Assembly (NCBI GenBank): GCA_038527375.1
Contig: JBCBFU010000069.1
Location: forward strand, 1-13,242
Direction: 5' to 3'
DNA length: 13,242 bases
Source of the DNA: Shimia_B sp038527375
Lineage (GTDB): Bacteria; Pseudomonadota; Alphaproteobacteria; Rhodobacterales; Rhodobacteraceae
Both the position numbers and the translations under genes were made by a program. A model generated the notes under the pieces. The model ran no database searches. It was not told the origin of the DNA and was given only the letters and a program-made list of their open reading frames with translations. Shown one piece after another: positions 5,789-12,446 of the stretch. Every line of letters starts with the position of its first letter. Position 1 is the stretch's first letter.

Positions 5789-7138
5789 CTACACGCCCGC
5801 GCCAAACAGGAAATCGTCAGAGGTCAAATCGGCGGCGTTCACGTCCTTCAGGAACACCATGTCGCCGATCGCGCCGCCAATGGCGGCCAGGTCGATCTTG
5901 GTCGCCCATCCTTGGTCGTCGAACGCGCCGGAGACGGCCGCCCATGTCGTGAAAAACGCACTGAGATCAATCAGGTCGATGCCGACCTCAAAGTCATGGA
6001 CAAAGTCCTTGCCACCGCCGTTTTCAAAAACGAATTGATCGGTTTTCCCGTCCGCGGCCCATACGCCGCCCCAGAGGTGATCGGTGCCCGCCCCGCCCGT
6101 CAGGATATCACGGCCTTTCCCGCCGATCAGCTTGTCACTGCCAGATCCGCCATAAAGGTCATCGCCGCCTTCTTGACCGTAGAGTGTATCGTCCCCGTCA
6201 TCGCCCGACAGGATGTCGAACCCCTTGCGGCCATAGATCGTGTCATTGCCACCGCCGCCGTTGACCGTGTCCGACCAGCGTGTGCCGTAGAGCGTGTCGT
6301 CGCCGGGTCCGTTGCCGTATTCCTGGCTCGGCGTGTAACTGTTGTCGCCCGGGATGCCCGGATTGCGGTCGGGATCGTCGGTCTGTTCATAGACGCGCAC
6401 GTAATCGATCAGGAAGGCATCCGAGAAATCGGTCGTGGCATCCACATCGCCGGTCCACGTCGTATCCACCGCAAGACTGAGAGCGAGATACATCTCTTCG
6501 GTCACTGTGTTGGCCTCGGTCCGAACGGCGATACCGTCGATGTACCAGGTGATATGGGTATCCGTCCAATGCAGCGCATAGGTGTGGAAGCCGTCTGACA
6601 GGTCCGTCGTGGCAATCGCAACGGAATCGCCCACGCCGTCCTCCCACAGGTTGGTGTAGGCCGTATCGGGGTCGTGGCCCAAGACCTCGAACACGTCGAT
6701 TTCATCGGACCAATCGCCGTCCGCAGGCAACAGCCAAAAGGCGCTGAGAAATCCCTGCTGATCGGCGACTTGGGCGCTGATTTCGATGTAGCCCCCTTCG
6801 GAGGCGAAAGTCATTTCCGTCGTCAGAAGGCCCGAGGCGTATTGCTGACCATCGGCTTCGGCTTGCTCGGCGGCGGTCAGTTCATGCGCCTGGATCGACA
6901 GGATCCCGCCAGACTGGGAGATCGTGTCGGGCAATTTCTGCGTGTCGGGATCGACGTAATACTGGCCCTCTCCGTTGCGGTCGATCCAACGGCCATCCTC
7001 CAGATGCGGCGAAAACGATGTGGCCCAACGCCCGTCCGAGCCATGGCCCTGCCATGCCGACACAGAGTTACCGGTGAATTCGTCCTGATAGGTCAGCGTA
7101 TAGGATACGCCGTCCACCATAATTTGCTGGGCTGTCAT
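5789..7138 (-). CDS. Secreted family 16 glycoside hydrolase with RTX calcium-binding tail
   Basis: 449 aa. Residues about 14-251 are a GH16 beta-jelly-roll. The catalytic signature ExDxxE is intact as EIDVFE at 146-151, with E146 the likely nucleophile, D148 the helper and E151 the acid/base. WYIDG (198-202) and FLIDYVRVYEQ (242-252) are typical later strands. A linker of about 25 residues leads to glycine/aspartate-rich RTX nonapeptides (279-358) and a C-terminal segment ending in DDFLFGAGV. No N-terminal signal peptide is present, so export by a type I system reading the C-terminus is likely. GH16-RTX proteins such as rhizobial ExsH/PlyA trim exopolysaccharides, so this enzyme may remodel the cell's own matrix or digest algal beta-glucans or galactans; the substrate cannot be read. 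AAAGGGG precedes the ATG at a good distance. No type I transporter genes lie in the window. Confidence 0.93.
   Translation of the reverse strand: MTAQQIMVDGVSYTLTYQDEFTGNSVSAWQGHGSDGRWATSFSPHLEDGRWIDRNGEGQYYVDPDTQKLPDTISQSGGILSIQAHELTAAEQAEADGQQYASGLLTTEMTFASEGGYIEISAQVADQQGFLSAFWLLPADGDWSDEIDVFEVLGHDPDTAYTNLWEDGVGDSVAIATTDLSDGFHTYALHWTDTHITWYIDGIAVRTEANTVTEEMYLALSLAVDTTWTGDVDATTDFSDAFLIDYVRVYEQTDDPDRNPGIPGDNSYTPSQEYGNGPGDDTLYGTRWSDTVNGGGGNDTIYGRKGFDILSGDDGDDTLYGQEGGDDLYGGSGSDKLIGGKGRDILTGGAGTDHLWGGVWAADGKTDQFVFENGGGKDFVHDFEVGIDLIDLSAFFTTWAAVSGAFDDQGWATKIDLAAIGGAIGDMVFLKDVNAADLTSDDFLFGAGV
6065..6304 (-). repeat. RTX nonapeptide repeat region (coding) of the GH16 protein
   Basis: This stretch encodes residues 279-358, a run of GGxGxDxUx-type units including GGGGNDTIYG, GDDGDDTLYG, GGSGSDKLIGG and GGAGTDHLWGG. 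In this family such repeats fold into a parallel beta-roll that binds calcium between turns after export. The units are diverged at the DNA level, so it is not a simple tandem DNA repeat. Confidence 0.9.
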
Positions 7139-7142
7139 TTTT

Positions 7143-7189
7143 GGCCCCTTTCAGAAAGGTGCCCCCAACGTCAATTAAGGTCCCTTTCA
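7143..7189. repeat. Direct repeat plus inverted repeat in the GH16 leader
   Basis: GGCCCCTTTCA (7143-7153) and GGTCCCTTTCA (7179-7189) match at 10 of 11 positions, with starts 36 bases apart. The first copy overlaps a perfect inverted repeat, CCTTTC-A-GAAAGG (7147-7159). Both lie just upstream of the GH16 start on the minus strand, and the inverted repeat includes its ribosome-binding site. This could be a regulator site or an RNA element; the purine-rich ribosome-binding tract explains part of the similarity. Confidence 0.35.
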
Positions 7190-7220
7190 CGCCCTGCGCC
7201 ACCGGAATGCAGGGACGTGG

Positions 7221-7235
7221 TCAACCAGGGGTTAA
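7221..7235. promoter_or_regulatory. Weak CtrA-like site between the GH16 and M48 protease genes
   Basis: The plus strand reads TCAA-CCAGGGG-TTAA; on the minus strand this is TTAAC, then six bases, then TTGAC. It matches the CtrA consensus TTAA-N7-TTAA at seven of eight fixed positions. It lies about 83-97 bases upstream of the GH16 start and about 40-54 bases upstream of the M48 start. A one-mismatch site is expected by chance fairly often in 13 kb, so this is suggestive only. Confidence 0.25.
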
Positions 7236-7274
7236 GACCTTGCCCCGGGCCAGGGCCCTGCCCATATCTGCCCC

Positions 7275-7961
7275 ATGGCACTTGTGACCCCGATCCTTTT
7301 GGCCGTGCTCTATGGCCTCGTGATGTTCCAGTTTTCGGCATGGTCGACCAAGCGGCACCTGTCGCAGGCCTCCAAACCCCTGCGCGACCGCGACCTTGAC
7401 CCGCAGATTACAGCGATGGCGCGCGCGCTCGATCTGCCGGGGATCGAGGTAAACCTGTACGAGGTGGATCAAATTAACGGGTTGGCGGCACCTGATGGGC
7501 GCATCTTCATCACGCGGGGGTTCTATGAACAGTTCCGCCGCGGCGCGGTGTCGGGGGACGAGATGGCCAGCGTGATCGCGCATGAGATGGGGCATGTGGC
7601 CCTGGGCCATACCCGCCGGCGGATGATCGATTTCTCATCCCAGAACGCCGCACGCACGGCGCTTGCGCTGGTTCTCAACCGGTTCTTGCCCTTTATCGGG
7701 CCGATGATCGCAAACGCGCTGATGGGTCTTTTGGCCGCGCGTCTGTCACGGGCCGATGAATACGAGGCCGACGCCTATGCCAGCGCGCTGCTGGTCAAGG
7801 CGGGGATCGGAACGGCGGGGCAAAAATCGCTCTTCTCGAAGCTCGACAAACTCACGGCCAATCGCGCGGGCGCGGTGCCTGCGTGGCTGCTGTCGCATCC
7901 GAAATCCAGCGAACGCATCGCCGCGATCGAGGCCAACGAGGCGCGCTGGGGCACGACCTAG
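7275..7961 (+). CDS. M48 family metalloprotease, membrane-anchored
   Basis: 228 aa. The zinc motif HEMGH is at residues 103-107 within VIAHEMGHVALGH. The third ligand is probably E162 in SRADEYEADAYAS, the usual M48 ExxAD region. An N-terminal hydrophobic helix (about 3-20) should anchor it in the inner membrane, and a second hydrophobic stretch (about 127-155) follows the active site. LLSHPKSSERIAAIEA near the end is the conserved M48 tail (compare THPxxxxRI). Relatives degrade misfolded membrane or periplasmic proteins; it is shorter than HtpX and has no TPR repeats as in BepA, so I give no gene symbol. No good ribosome-binding site precedes the ATG. Its TAG stop lies in the palindrome CTAG, which also supplies the stop of the opposing PIN gene. 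Confidence 0.9.
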   Translation: MALVTPILLAVLYGLVMFQFSAWSTKRHLSQASKPLRDRDLDPQITAMARALDLPGIEVNLYEVDQINGLAAPDGRIFITRGFYEQFRRGAVSGDEMASVIAHEMGHVALGHTRRRMIDFSSQNAARTALALVLNRFLPFIGPMIANALMGLLAARLSRADEYEADAYASALLVKAGIGTAGQKSLFSKLDKLTANRAGAVPAWLLSHPKSSERIAAIEANEARWGTT

Positions 7962-8521
7962 TAGTCGAGGTTCTCCAGCCCTTTGGCCAGTCGCGGCAGC
8001 CGTGCCTTTTTCAGCATGGCGCGCTGCGTGGGCGGGCAGCGTTCCATGGTGCGGGCGGTCTCCCACACCTCATCGGCGATGGCGCGCAGGGTCTTGGGGT
8101 GCACGACGAACATCGTGGTCAGGAAATGGTCCGGCGTGTCGCGCCGCACACCTTCCTCCCACAGGGTGTGTTTCGGGAAATCCTTGGAATTTTCGGTCAG
8201 CAGGATTTCGGCCGATCCGGTGACGGCGGCGGCCAGAACGTGGATATCGTCTGGGTCAGGCAAATATAGCCGCGCCTCGACCCCGGCATTGGGGCGAACC
8301 ATCGCCTCGGGCCAGAGGCCGCGCATGACGGCGATCTCGCCTTCGGCCTGGGCTTGGGCAAGTGGCCCCAGACGCCCCGCCGCGATGCGCCATTCCTCGA
8401 GGATGCGTTCGGACCAGAGCGGTTGGTAGAGGCCCGCGCGCGCGGTCTTCAGCAGCATCTCCCGTTGCACGGTCGGATAGATGACACAGGCATCAAGCAG
8501 GACCTTGGTGGGCTGCCTCAT
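7958..8521 (-). CDS. PIN domain-containing protein (putative ribonuclease)
   Basis: 187 aa. The N-terminus MRQPTKVLLDACVIYP places the first PIN acidic residue at D10. Further acidic residues follow at E42/E43, D91/D92 in LPDPDDIHVLAAAV, and D114 in LLTENSKDFP, with the T/N-rich LLTEN stretch typical of PIN active sites. PIN domains are Mg2+-dependent ribonucleases, often VapC toxins. This one is longer than a usual VapC (about 130 aa) and no small antitoxin gene is adjacent; instead its ATG overlaps the stop of the rRNA methyltransferase gene (ATGA), indicating translational coupling. The start at 8521 is preferred over an in-frame ATG at 8704, because homology begins here and the upstream codons lie inside the methyltransferase gene. 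Role could be RNA processing, a solitary toxin, or unknown. Confidence 0.82.
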   Translation of the reverse strand: MRQPTKVLLDACVIYPTVQREMLLKTARAGLYQPLWSERILEEWRIAAGRLGPLAQAQAEGEIAVMRGLWPEAMVRPNAGVEARLYLPDPDDIHVLAAAVTGSAEILLTENSKDFPKHTLWEEGVRRDTPDHFLTTMFVVHPKTLRAIADEVWETARTMERCPPTQRAMLKKARLPRLAKGLENLDY

Positions 8522-9729
8522 GGTGCGCCCAGACGCAGGAACATGGCCTTGAGGTATCCGCTTTCGGCCAAGGCGGGATGGGTCGGGTGATCGGGACCGG
8601 CGGCGCCGGTATGCAGGATTTGCGCGCTGCGCCCGGCGCGGCCAAGCCCACGCAGCGACGAGGCCCGGAACTTGGACAGGTCGGCTGCGTGCGAACACGA
8701 ACACAGCCCCAGGATGCCGTCGGGCGCCACCAGCGGTGCGGCCAGTCGCGCGACCCGTTCATAGGCGCGCAAGCCCGCCTCGAGCGCGGGTTTCGCGGGC
8801 GCGAATGCGGGCGGGTCGCAGATGACCACGTCAAACACCTCCCCCGCCTCGGCCATCCCGGTCATCACGTCAAAGGCGTCGCCTTGCCGGGTGTCGATCT
8901 CGCGGCCCATGGCGTCTGCGCCCGCTTGCGCCAGCGCCAGCGCGGGGGCCGAGCCATCCACGCAGGTCAGATGCACGGCGCCACCCGCAAGCGCCGCGAG
9001 GCCAAAGCCCCCCACATGGGAAAACACGTCGAGGACGCGCGCATCCTTGGCAAAGGTCTGTGCGAAGGCGTGATTAGGCCGCTGATCGTAGAACAGGCCC
9101 GTTTTCTGCCCGCCCATGAGGTCGGCCATATAGGTCGCCCCGTTCATGGGCACGGGGATGGGCGCGTCGGGGGCCGTGCCGCAGATGACATCGCGCCCCT
9201 CGGGCAATCCTTCCAGCGCGCGGGCCCGGCCTGTTCCGTTCATGATAACGGACGTAATTCCAATGCCTTGCAGCGCAGAGGTGATTTCAGGCATCCGGGC
9301 ATCGGCCCAGGCTGCGTTGGGTTGGACAACCGCGTGATCCCCGAACCGGTCGATGACCACGCCGGGCATACCATCAGCCTCGGCATGGATCAGCCGGTAG
9401 AACGGTGCATCATAGATGCGCGCGCGCAGGGCCGCGGCGCGGGTGATGCGCGCGGCAATCCAGTCGCCATCGATCACGGCCTCTTCCGACCGATCCAGCA
9501 CACGTGCGGCGATCTTGGAGGCGGGTGTTACCGCAACCTGCGCCAAAAACTGGCGTTCGGCATCTTCGAGCCGGGCAATGGTGCCGGGGGCAAGCTTCTT
9601 GGTGCGGCGATCCAGCACCAGATCATTGGCAAAGACCCACGGCGCGCCAAACCGAATACGGCGGGCATCGGCGCGCGGGGTCAGTCGGATGGTGGGCTGG
9701 TCGGAAACGGATTGGGGGGACAGCGTCAT
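8518..9729 (-). CDS. Class I SAM-dependent rRNA methyltransferase, RlmI-like
   Basis: 403 aa. The N-terminal part (about 12-85) resembles the PUA RNA-binding domain, including RIRFGAPWVFANDL. The linker YRLIHAEADGMPGVVIDRFG (111-130) and GGQKTGLFYDQRPNH (206-220) are hallmarks of the RlmI/YccW group. The methyltransferase fold follows: VLDVFSHVGGFGLAA (SAM motif I, about 232-246), VDGS, and the catalytic region VVICDPPAFA (301-310) and LCSCSH (342-347); DPP and the later cysteine fit m5C chemistry. E. coli RlmI makes m5C1962 in 23S rRNA, so a 23S target is likely but not proven. A G-rich ribosome-binding site (GGGGGGA) precedes ATG 9729. It lies 63 bases after the DUF6778-like gene and overlaps the PIN gene by four bases. 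Confidence 0.9.
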   Translation of the reverse strand: MTLSPQSVSDQPTIRLTPRADARRIRFGAPWVFANDLVLDRRTKKLAPGTIARLEDAERQFLAQVAVTPASKIAARVLDRSEEAVIDGDWIAARITRAAALRARIYDAPFYRLIHAEADGMPGVVIDRFGDHAVVQPNAAWADARMPEITSALQGIGITSVIMNGTGRARALEGLPEGRDVICGTAPDAPIPVPMNGATYMADLMGGQKTGLFYDQRPNHAFAQTFAKDARVLDVFSHVGGFGLAALAGGAVHLTCVDGSAPALALAQAGADAMGREIDTRQGDAFDVMTGMAEAGEVFDVVICDPPAFAPAKPALEAGLRAYERVARLAAPLVAPDGILGLCSCSHAADLSKFRASSLRGLGRAGRSAQILHTGAAGPDHPTHPALAESGYLKAMFLRLGAP

Positions 9730-9792
9730 GCCGTCCCCCCTAATTCAATGTTCACGTTTTGTGTAGGGCCGATCTGCCCTGGGTCTGTGTCC

Positions 9793-10392
9793 TCAGATCG
9801 CCGGTGTCAGCGGGCGGGTCAGTTCCTGCTCGATCACATAAGCGAGGTGATCGGTGATCCGCACCTTTTGCGTCTGGCCCTGCGCCTCTGCTGCGATCGC
9901 GGCAGAGCCACCCAGCCCTGGCAGATCAGCGTTCACGAAACGGGTTGGAACGATCACTTGACCCGTCTGCGCATCACGTACCGTCAGGTTGAATTTGATC
10001 GAATGGATACCGCCCACTGTGTAGCGCGCCTTTTCGGTCTGGGCGTGGAAGCGCAGAACCTCGACCTCGACGCTGATGGGCTGCACGCCTTCCAATTCGG
10101 CCGTGCCGCGCTGGAAGCTGTCGGCAAAGATCGCCAGCACCTGCTTATGCCGGTCGCCCATCGCATCGCCGCGCCACACGATGTCGGCCCGGGGGTAATA
10201 GCTGTTGGCCTCGGACACCGTCAGGCGCTTGGGCACGTTGATTTTCAGTTCGGTCACGTCAAAGGACGGCTGCGCAGCAACCAGCGCAGGCGTTTCCAGC
10301 GGCGCGGACCGGGTTGCGGGATCGTAGGCGCTACATGCACCAAGGGAGACAAGGGCACTCGCTACGGCACACCATTTGAAGATAGACATCAT
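9793..10392 (-). CDS. Hypothetical lipoprotein, DUF6778-like
   Basis: 199 aa from the ATG at 10392. The signal peptide MMSIFKWCAVASALVSLGAC ends in an ideal lipobox, LGAC, with C20 the lipidated cysteine. The mature part contains FDVTELKINVPKRLTVSEAN and later a beta-rich region (VEVEVLRFHAQTEKARYTVGG) resembling a Rhodobacterales-specific family that I recall as DUF6778. I know no assigned function. AGGAAAGG about 7 bases before ATG 10392 supports that start; an in-frame ATG at 10422 with GAGG before it would add ten residues, including MKRSNRKGAT, and cannot be excluded. It is the first gene of a minus-strand run with the rRNA methyltransferase and PIN genes. Its upstream region carries a CtrA-type box. 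Confidence 0.82.
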   Translation of the reverse strand: MMSIFKWCAVASALVSLGACSAYDPATRSAPLETPALVAAQPSFDVTELKINVPKRLTVSEANSYYPRADIVWRGDAMGDRHKQVLAIFADSFQRGTAELEGVQPISVEVEVLRFHAQTEKARYTVGGIHSIKFNLTVRDAQTGQVIVPTRFVNADLPGLGGSAAIAAEAQGQTQKVRITDHLAYVIEQELTRPLTPAI

Positions 10393-10441
10393 GGTCGCAC
10401 CTTTCCTGTTTGACCGTTTCATTCAGTCCTCAAACTCATGG

Positions 10442-10456
10442 TTAATCAGGGCTTAA
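10442..10456. promoter_or_regulatory. CtrA-type box TTAA-N7-TTAA
   Basis: TTAA (10442-10445), seven bases, TTAA (10453-10456). On the minus strand, toward the lipoprotein gene, it reads TTAAGCCCTGATTAACCAT, including TTAACCAT, which I recall as an extended half-site in Rhodobacterales. A perfect TTAA-N7-TTAA is unlikely by chance in such GC-rich DNA. It lies 50-64 bases upstream of the lipoprotein start at 10392 and about 155 bases upstream of edd, so the lipoprotein gene is the likelier target. Confidence 0.5.
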
Positions 10457-10508
10457 TTGCGGCCACAGCAGGGAAATTGGGCGACATAATGATGCCCCAA
10501 ACGGGTAT

Positions 10509-10522
10509 TGTTAGCGGTAACA
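10509..10522. promoter_or_regulatory. LacI-family-like operator upstream of edd-eda
   Basis: TGTTAGCGGTAACA is a 14-base palindrome of the form TGTTA-GCGG-TAACA, with perfect 5-base arms and a central CG. LacI/GalR-family operators, including gluconate regulators of the GntR (E. coli LacI-type) group, have this shape. It lies 88 bases before the edd start. TTGTTA (10508-10513) could be a -35 box followed 17 bases later by TATCCC as a weak -10, so a bound repressor would block polymerase. No LacI-family gene lies in the window. The regulator and its ligand (probably a sugar acid) are inference. Confidence 0.55.
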
Positions 10523-10610
10523 CGCCGTGGTATCCCCGCCCCGAAAGCGGTGCAGAACCCTACCCTGCACCACACACACCCACGCCGCGACCCAGCCGGA
10601 GCCCTGCCCC

Positions 10611-12416
10611 ATGCCAATCCATGAAACGCTCGCCCGTGTCACAGACCGCATCATCGCCCGGAGCGAAGGCACCCGGAAACACTATCTGGATAAAATGGCC
10701 GCAGCCGCTGCCGATGGCCCCCGGCGCGCGCATCTGACCTGTGGCAACCAGGCCCACGCCTATGCCGCCATGGGGGATGACCAAGGCGCGTTGATCGACG
10801 CGCGTGCGCCGAACCTCGGGATCGTGACGGCCTATAATGACATGCTGTCGGCGCATCAGCCCTTTGAACGCTTCCCCACCCTGATCCGGGATGCCGCCCG
10901 CGCGGCGGGGGCCACGGCGCAGGTGGCGGGCGGCGTGCCCGCGATGTGTGACGGGGTGACCCAAGGCCAGGTGGGGATGGAGTTGTCGCTCTTTTCCCGC
11001 GACGTGATCGCGTTGGCCGCAGGCGTGGCGCTGTCGCACAACACCTATGACGCCGCCGTCTATCTGGGCGTGTGCGACAAGATCGTGCCGGGCCTCGTGA
11101 TCGGGGCCGCGACCTTTGGGTATATCCCCGGCATCTTTCTGCCCGCAGGTCCGATGACAAGCGGTCTGCCCAACGATGAAAAGGCTGCCGTGCGCAAGAA
11201 GTTCGCGTCAGGCGATTGCGGTCGGGAAGAGCTGATGGCGGCTGAAATGGCGTCTTACCACGGGCCGGGGACCTGTACCTTCTACGGCACGGCCAATTCC
11301 AACCAGATGCTGATGGAGTTCATGGGGCTTCACCTGCCGGGGGCGTCCTTTGTGAACCCCAATACGCCCCTGCGCGACGCGCTGACGACCGAGGGCGTGA
11401 CCCGCGCCCTACAGATCACGGCGCTTGGCAACGACTACCGCCCAGTATCCAACATTCTGGATGAAAAGGCTTTTGTGAACGGTCTGGTTGGGCTGATGGC
11501 CACGGGTGGCTCTACGAACCTGATCCTGCACCTGCCCGCCATGGCGCGCGCAGCGGGCGTTATTATCGAGCTTGAGGATTTTGCCGATCTGTCGCCCGCG
11601 ATCCCGCTTTTGGCCAAGGTCTATCCAAACGGTCTGGCCGACGTGAACCACTTCCACGCTGCGGGCGGGTTGCAATACCTGATCGCGCAGCTTTTGGAAG
11701 CCGGGCTTTTGCACGAGGACGTGCAGACCGTGGCAGGCGACGGGCTGTCCCACTATACCCGGGAACCGGTTCTTGAAGGGCAAGGCGCCGCGTGGCGCGC
11801 AGGCCCCAAGGAAAGCCACAACGACAAGATCGTGCGCCCGGCGACCGATCCGTTCCAGCCGACCGGGGGCCTCAAACGCCTGCAAGGCAACTTGGGAACG
11901 GGTGTCATGAAGGTCTCTGCCGTCAAGGAGGAGCTGCACGACATCACCGCCCCGGCCCGCGTGTTTGAAAACCAGGAGGACGTAAAGGCCGCCTTCCAAC
12001 GGGGCGAGTTTTCGCAGGACACTGTCGTCGTCGTCCGCTTTCAGGGACCACGTGCCAACGGGATGCCGGAACTGCACAACCTGACGCCCTGCCTGTCTGT
12101 CTGCCTCGACCGCGGGATCAAGGTCGCGCTTGTCACCGACGGGCGCATGTCGGGGGCATCGGGCAAAGTGCCCGCCGCCATCCATGTCAGCCCCGAGGCC
12201 GTGACAGGTGGGCCGCTGGCCTATGTTGAAGATGGGGACATGATCCGTGTAAATGCCGCAGACGGAACGCTTGAGAACCTGAACCCCGATTGGACGAGCC
12301 GCCCTGCGGCGACACCCGATCTGTCGGCCAACGGCCATGGCGTGGGGCGCGAATTGTTCGAGGTGTTCCGCCAAACCGCAGGGCCCGCCGTCACCGGCGC
12401 GGGCGTTGTGGTCTAA
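10611..12416 (+). CDS. edd: Phosphogluconate dehydratase (Entner-Doudoroff)
   Basis: 601 aa, the usual length for Edd. It converts 6-phosphogluconate to 2-keto-3-deoxy-6-phosphogluconate (KDPG) in the cytoplasm, using a [4Fe-4S] cluster. The ILVD/EDD signatures are plain: GIVTAYNDMLSAHQPFE (70-86), GGVPAMCDGVTQGQ (107-120), LGVCDKIVPG with C155, and GTCTFYGTANSNQMLME with C222; C155 and C222 correspond to the cluster cysteines. VALVTDGRMSGASGKVPAA lies near the C-terminus. The sequence HLTCGNQAHAYAAM near the start and the eda neighbour separate it from dihydroxyacid dehydratase. The ATG at 10611 is chosen because Edd homology begins MPIHETLARVTDRI; an in-frame ATG at 10527 adds a proline-rich stretch crossing the promoter region. 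GGAG lies about nine bases before the start. A 30-base gap separates it from eda. Confidence 0.97.
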   Translation: MPIHETLARVTDRIIARSEGTRKHYLDKMAAAAADGPRRAHLTCGNQAHAYAAMGDDQGALIDARAPNLGIVTAYNDMLSAHQPFERFPTLIRDAARAAGATAQVAGGVPAMCDGVTQGQVGMELSLFSRDVIALAAGVALSHNTYDAAVYLGVCDKIVPGLVIGAATFGYIPGIFLPAGPMTSGLPNDEKAAVRKKFASGDCGREELMAAEMASYHGPGTCTFYGTANSNQMLMEFMGLHLPGASFVNPNTPLRDALTTEGVTRALQITALGNDYRPVSNILDEKAFVNGLVGLMATGGSTNLILHLPAMARAAGVIIELEDFADLSPAIPLLAKVYPNGLADVNHFHAAGGLQYLIAQLLEAGLLHEDVQTVAGDGLSHYTREPVLEGQGAAWRAGPKESHNDKIVRPATDPFQPTGGLKRLQGNLGTGVMKVSAVKEELHDITAPARVFENQEDVKAAFQRGEFSQDTVVVVRFQGPRANGMPELHNLTPCLSVCLDRGIKVALVTDGRMSGASGKVPAAIHVSPEAVTGGPLAYVEDGDMIRVNAADGTLENLNPDWTSRPAATPDLSANGHGVGRELFEVFRQTAGPAVTGAGVVV

Positions 12417-12446
12417 CACGCGAACGACACGTCAAAAGGACGCCCC

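Noticed and set aside
6065..6304. Tandem DNA repeat or CRISPR-like array
   Set aside because: Repetition is at the protein level (RTX nonapeptides); the DNA units are diverged and there are no equal spacers.
7958..8521. A VapBC toxin-antitoxin pair
   Set aside because: The upstream coupled gene is a 403-aa methyltransferase, not a small antitoxin, and I found no short antitoxin frame on either side.
9730..9792. Terminator between the lipoprotein and methyltransferase genes
   Set aside because: On the minus strand AGGGC-agatcg-GCCCT can form a 5-bp stem, but it has no T run and is too short to call.
8578..10413. A 611-codon open frame on the plus strand
   Set aside because: It runs antisense across the rRNA methyltransferase and lipoprotein genes, both of which have clear domains, signals and ribosome-binding sites. 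Its translation is rich in G, R, H and Q with no recognisable domain, as expected for an antisense shadow in GC-rich DNA.
10527..10610. N-terminal extension of edd by 28 residues
   Set aside because: It crosses the likely promoter region and encodes a proline/threonine-rich stretch not found in Edd.
10611..12416. Dihydroxyacid dehydratase (ilvD) instead of edd
   Set aside because: Same superfamily, but the 601-aa length, the N-terminal segment HLTCGNQAHAYAAM and the following eda gene identify Edd.
11409..12419. A 336-codon open frame on the minus strand inside edd
   Set aside because: edd is fully supported by Fe-S cysteines and family signatures; the opposite frame has no known features.
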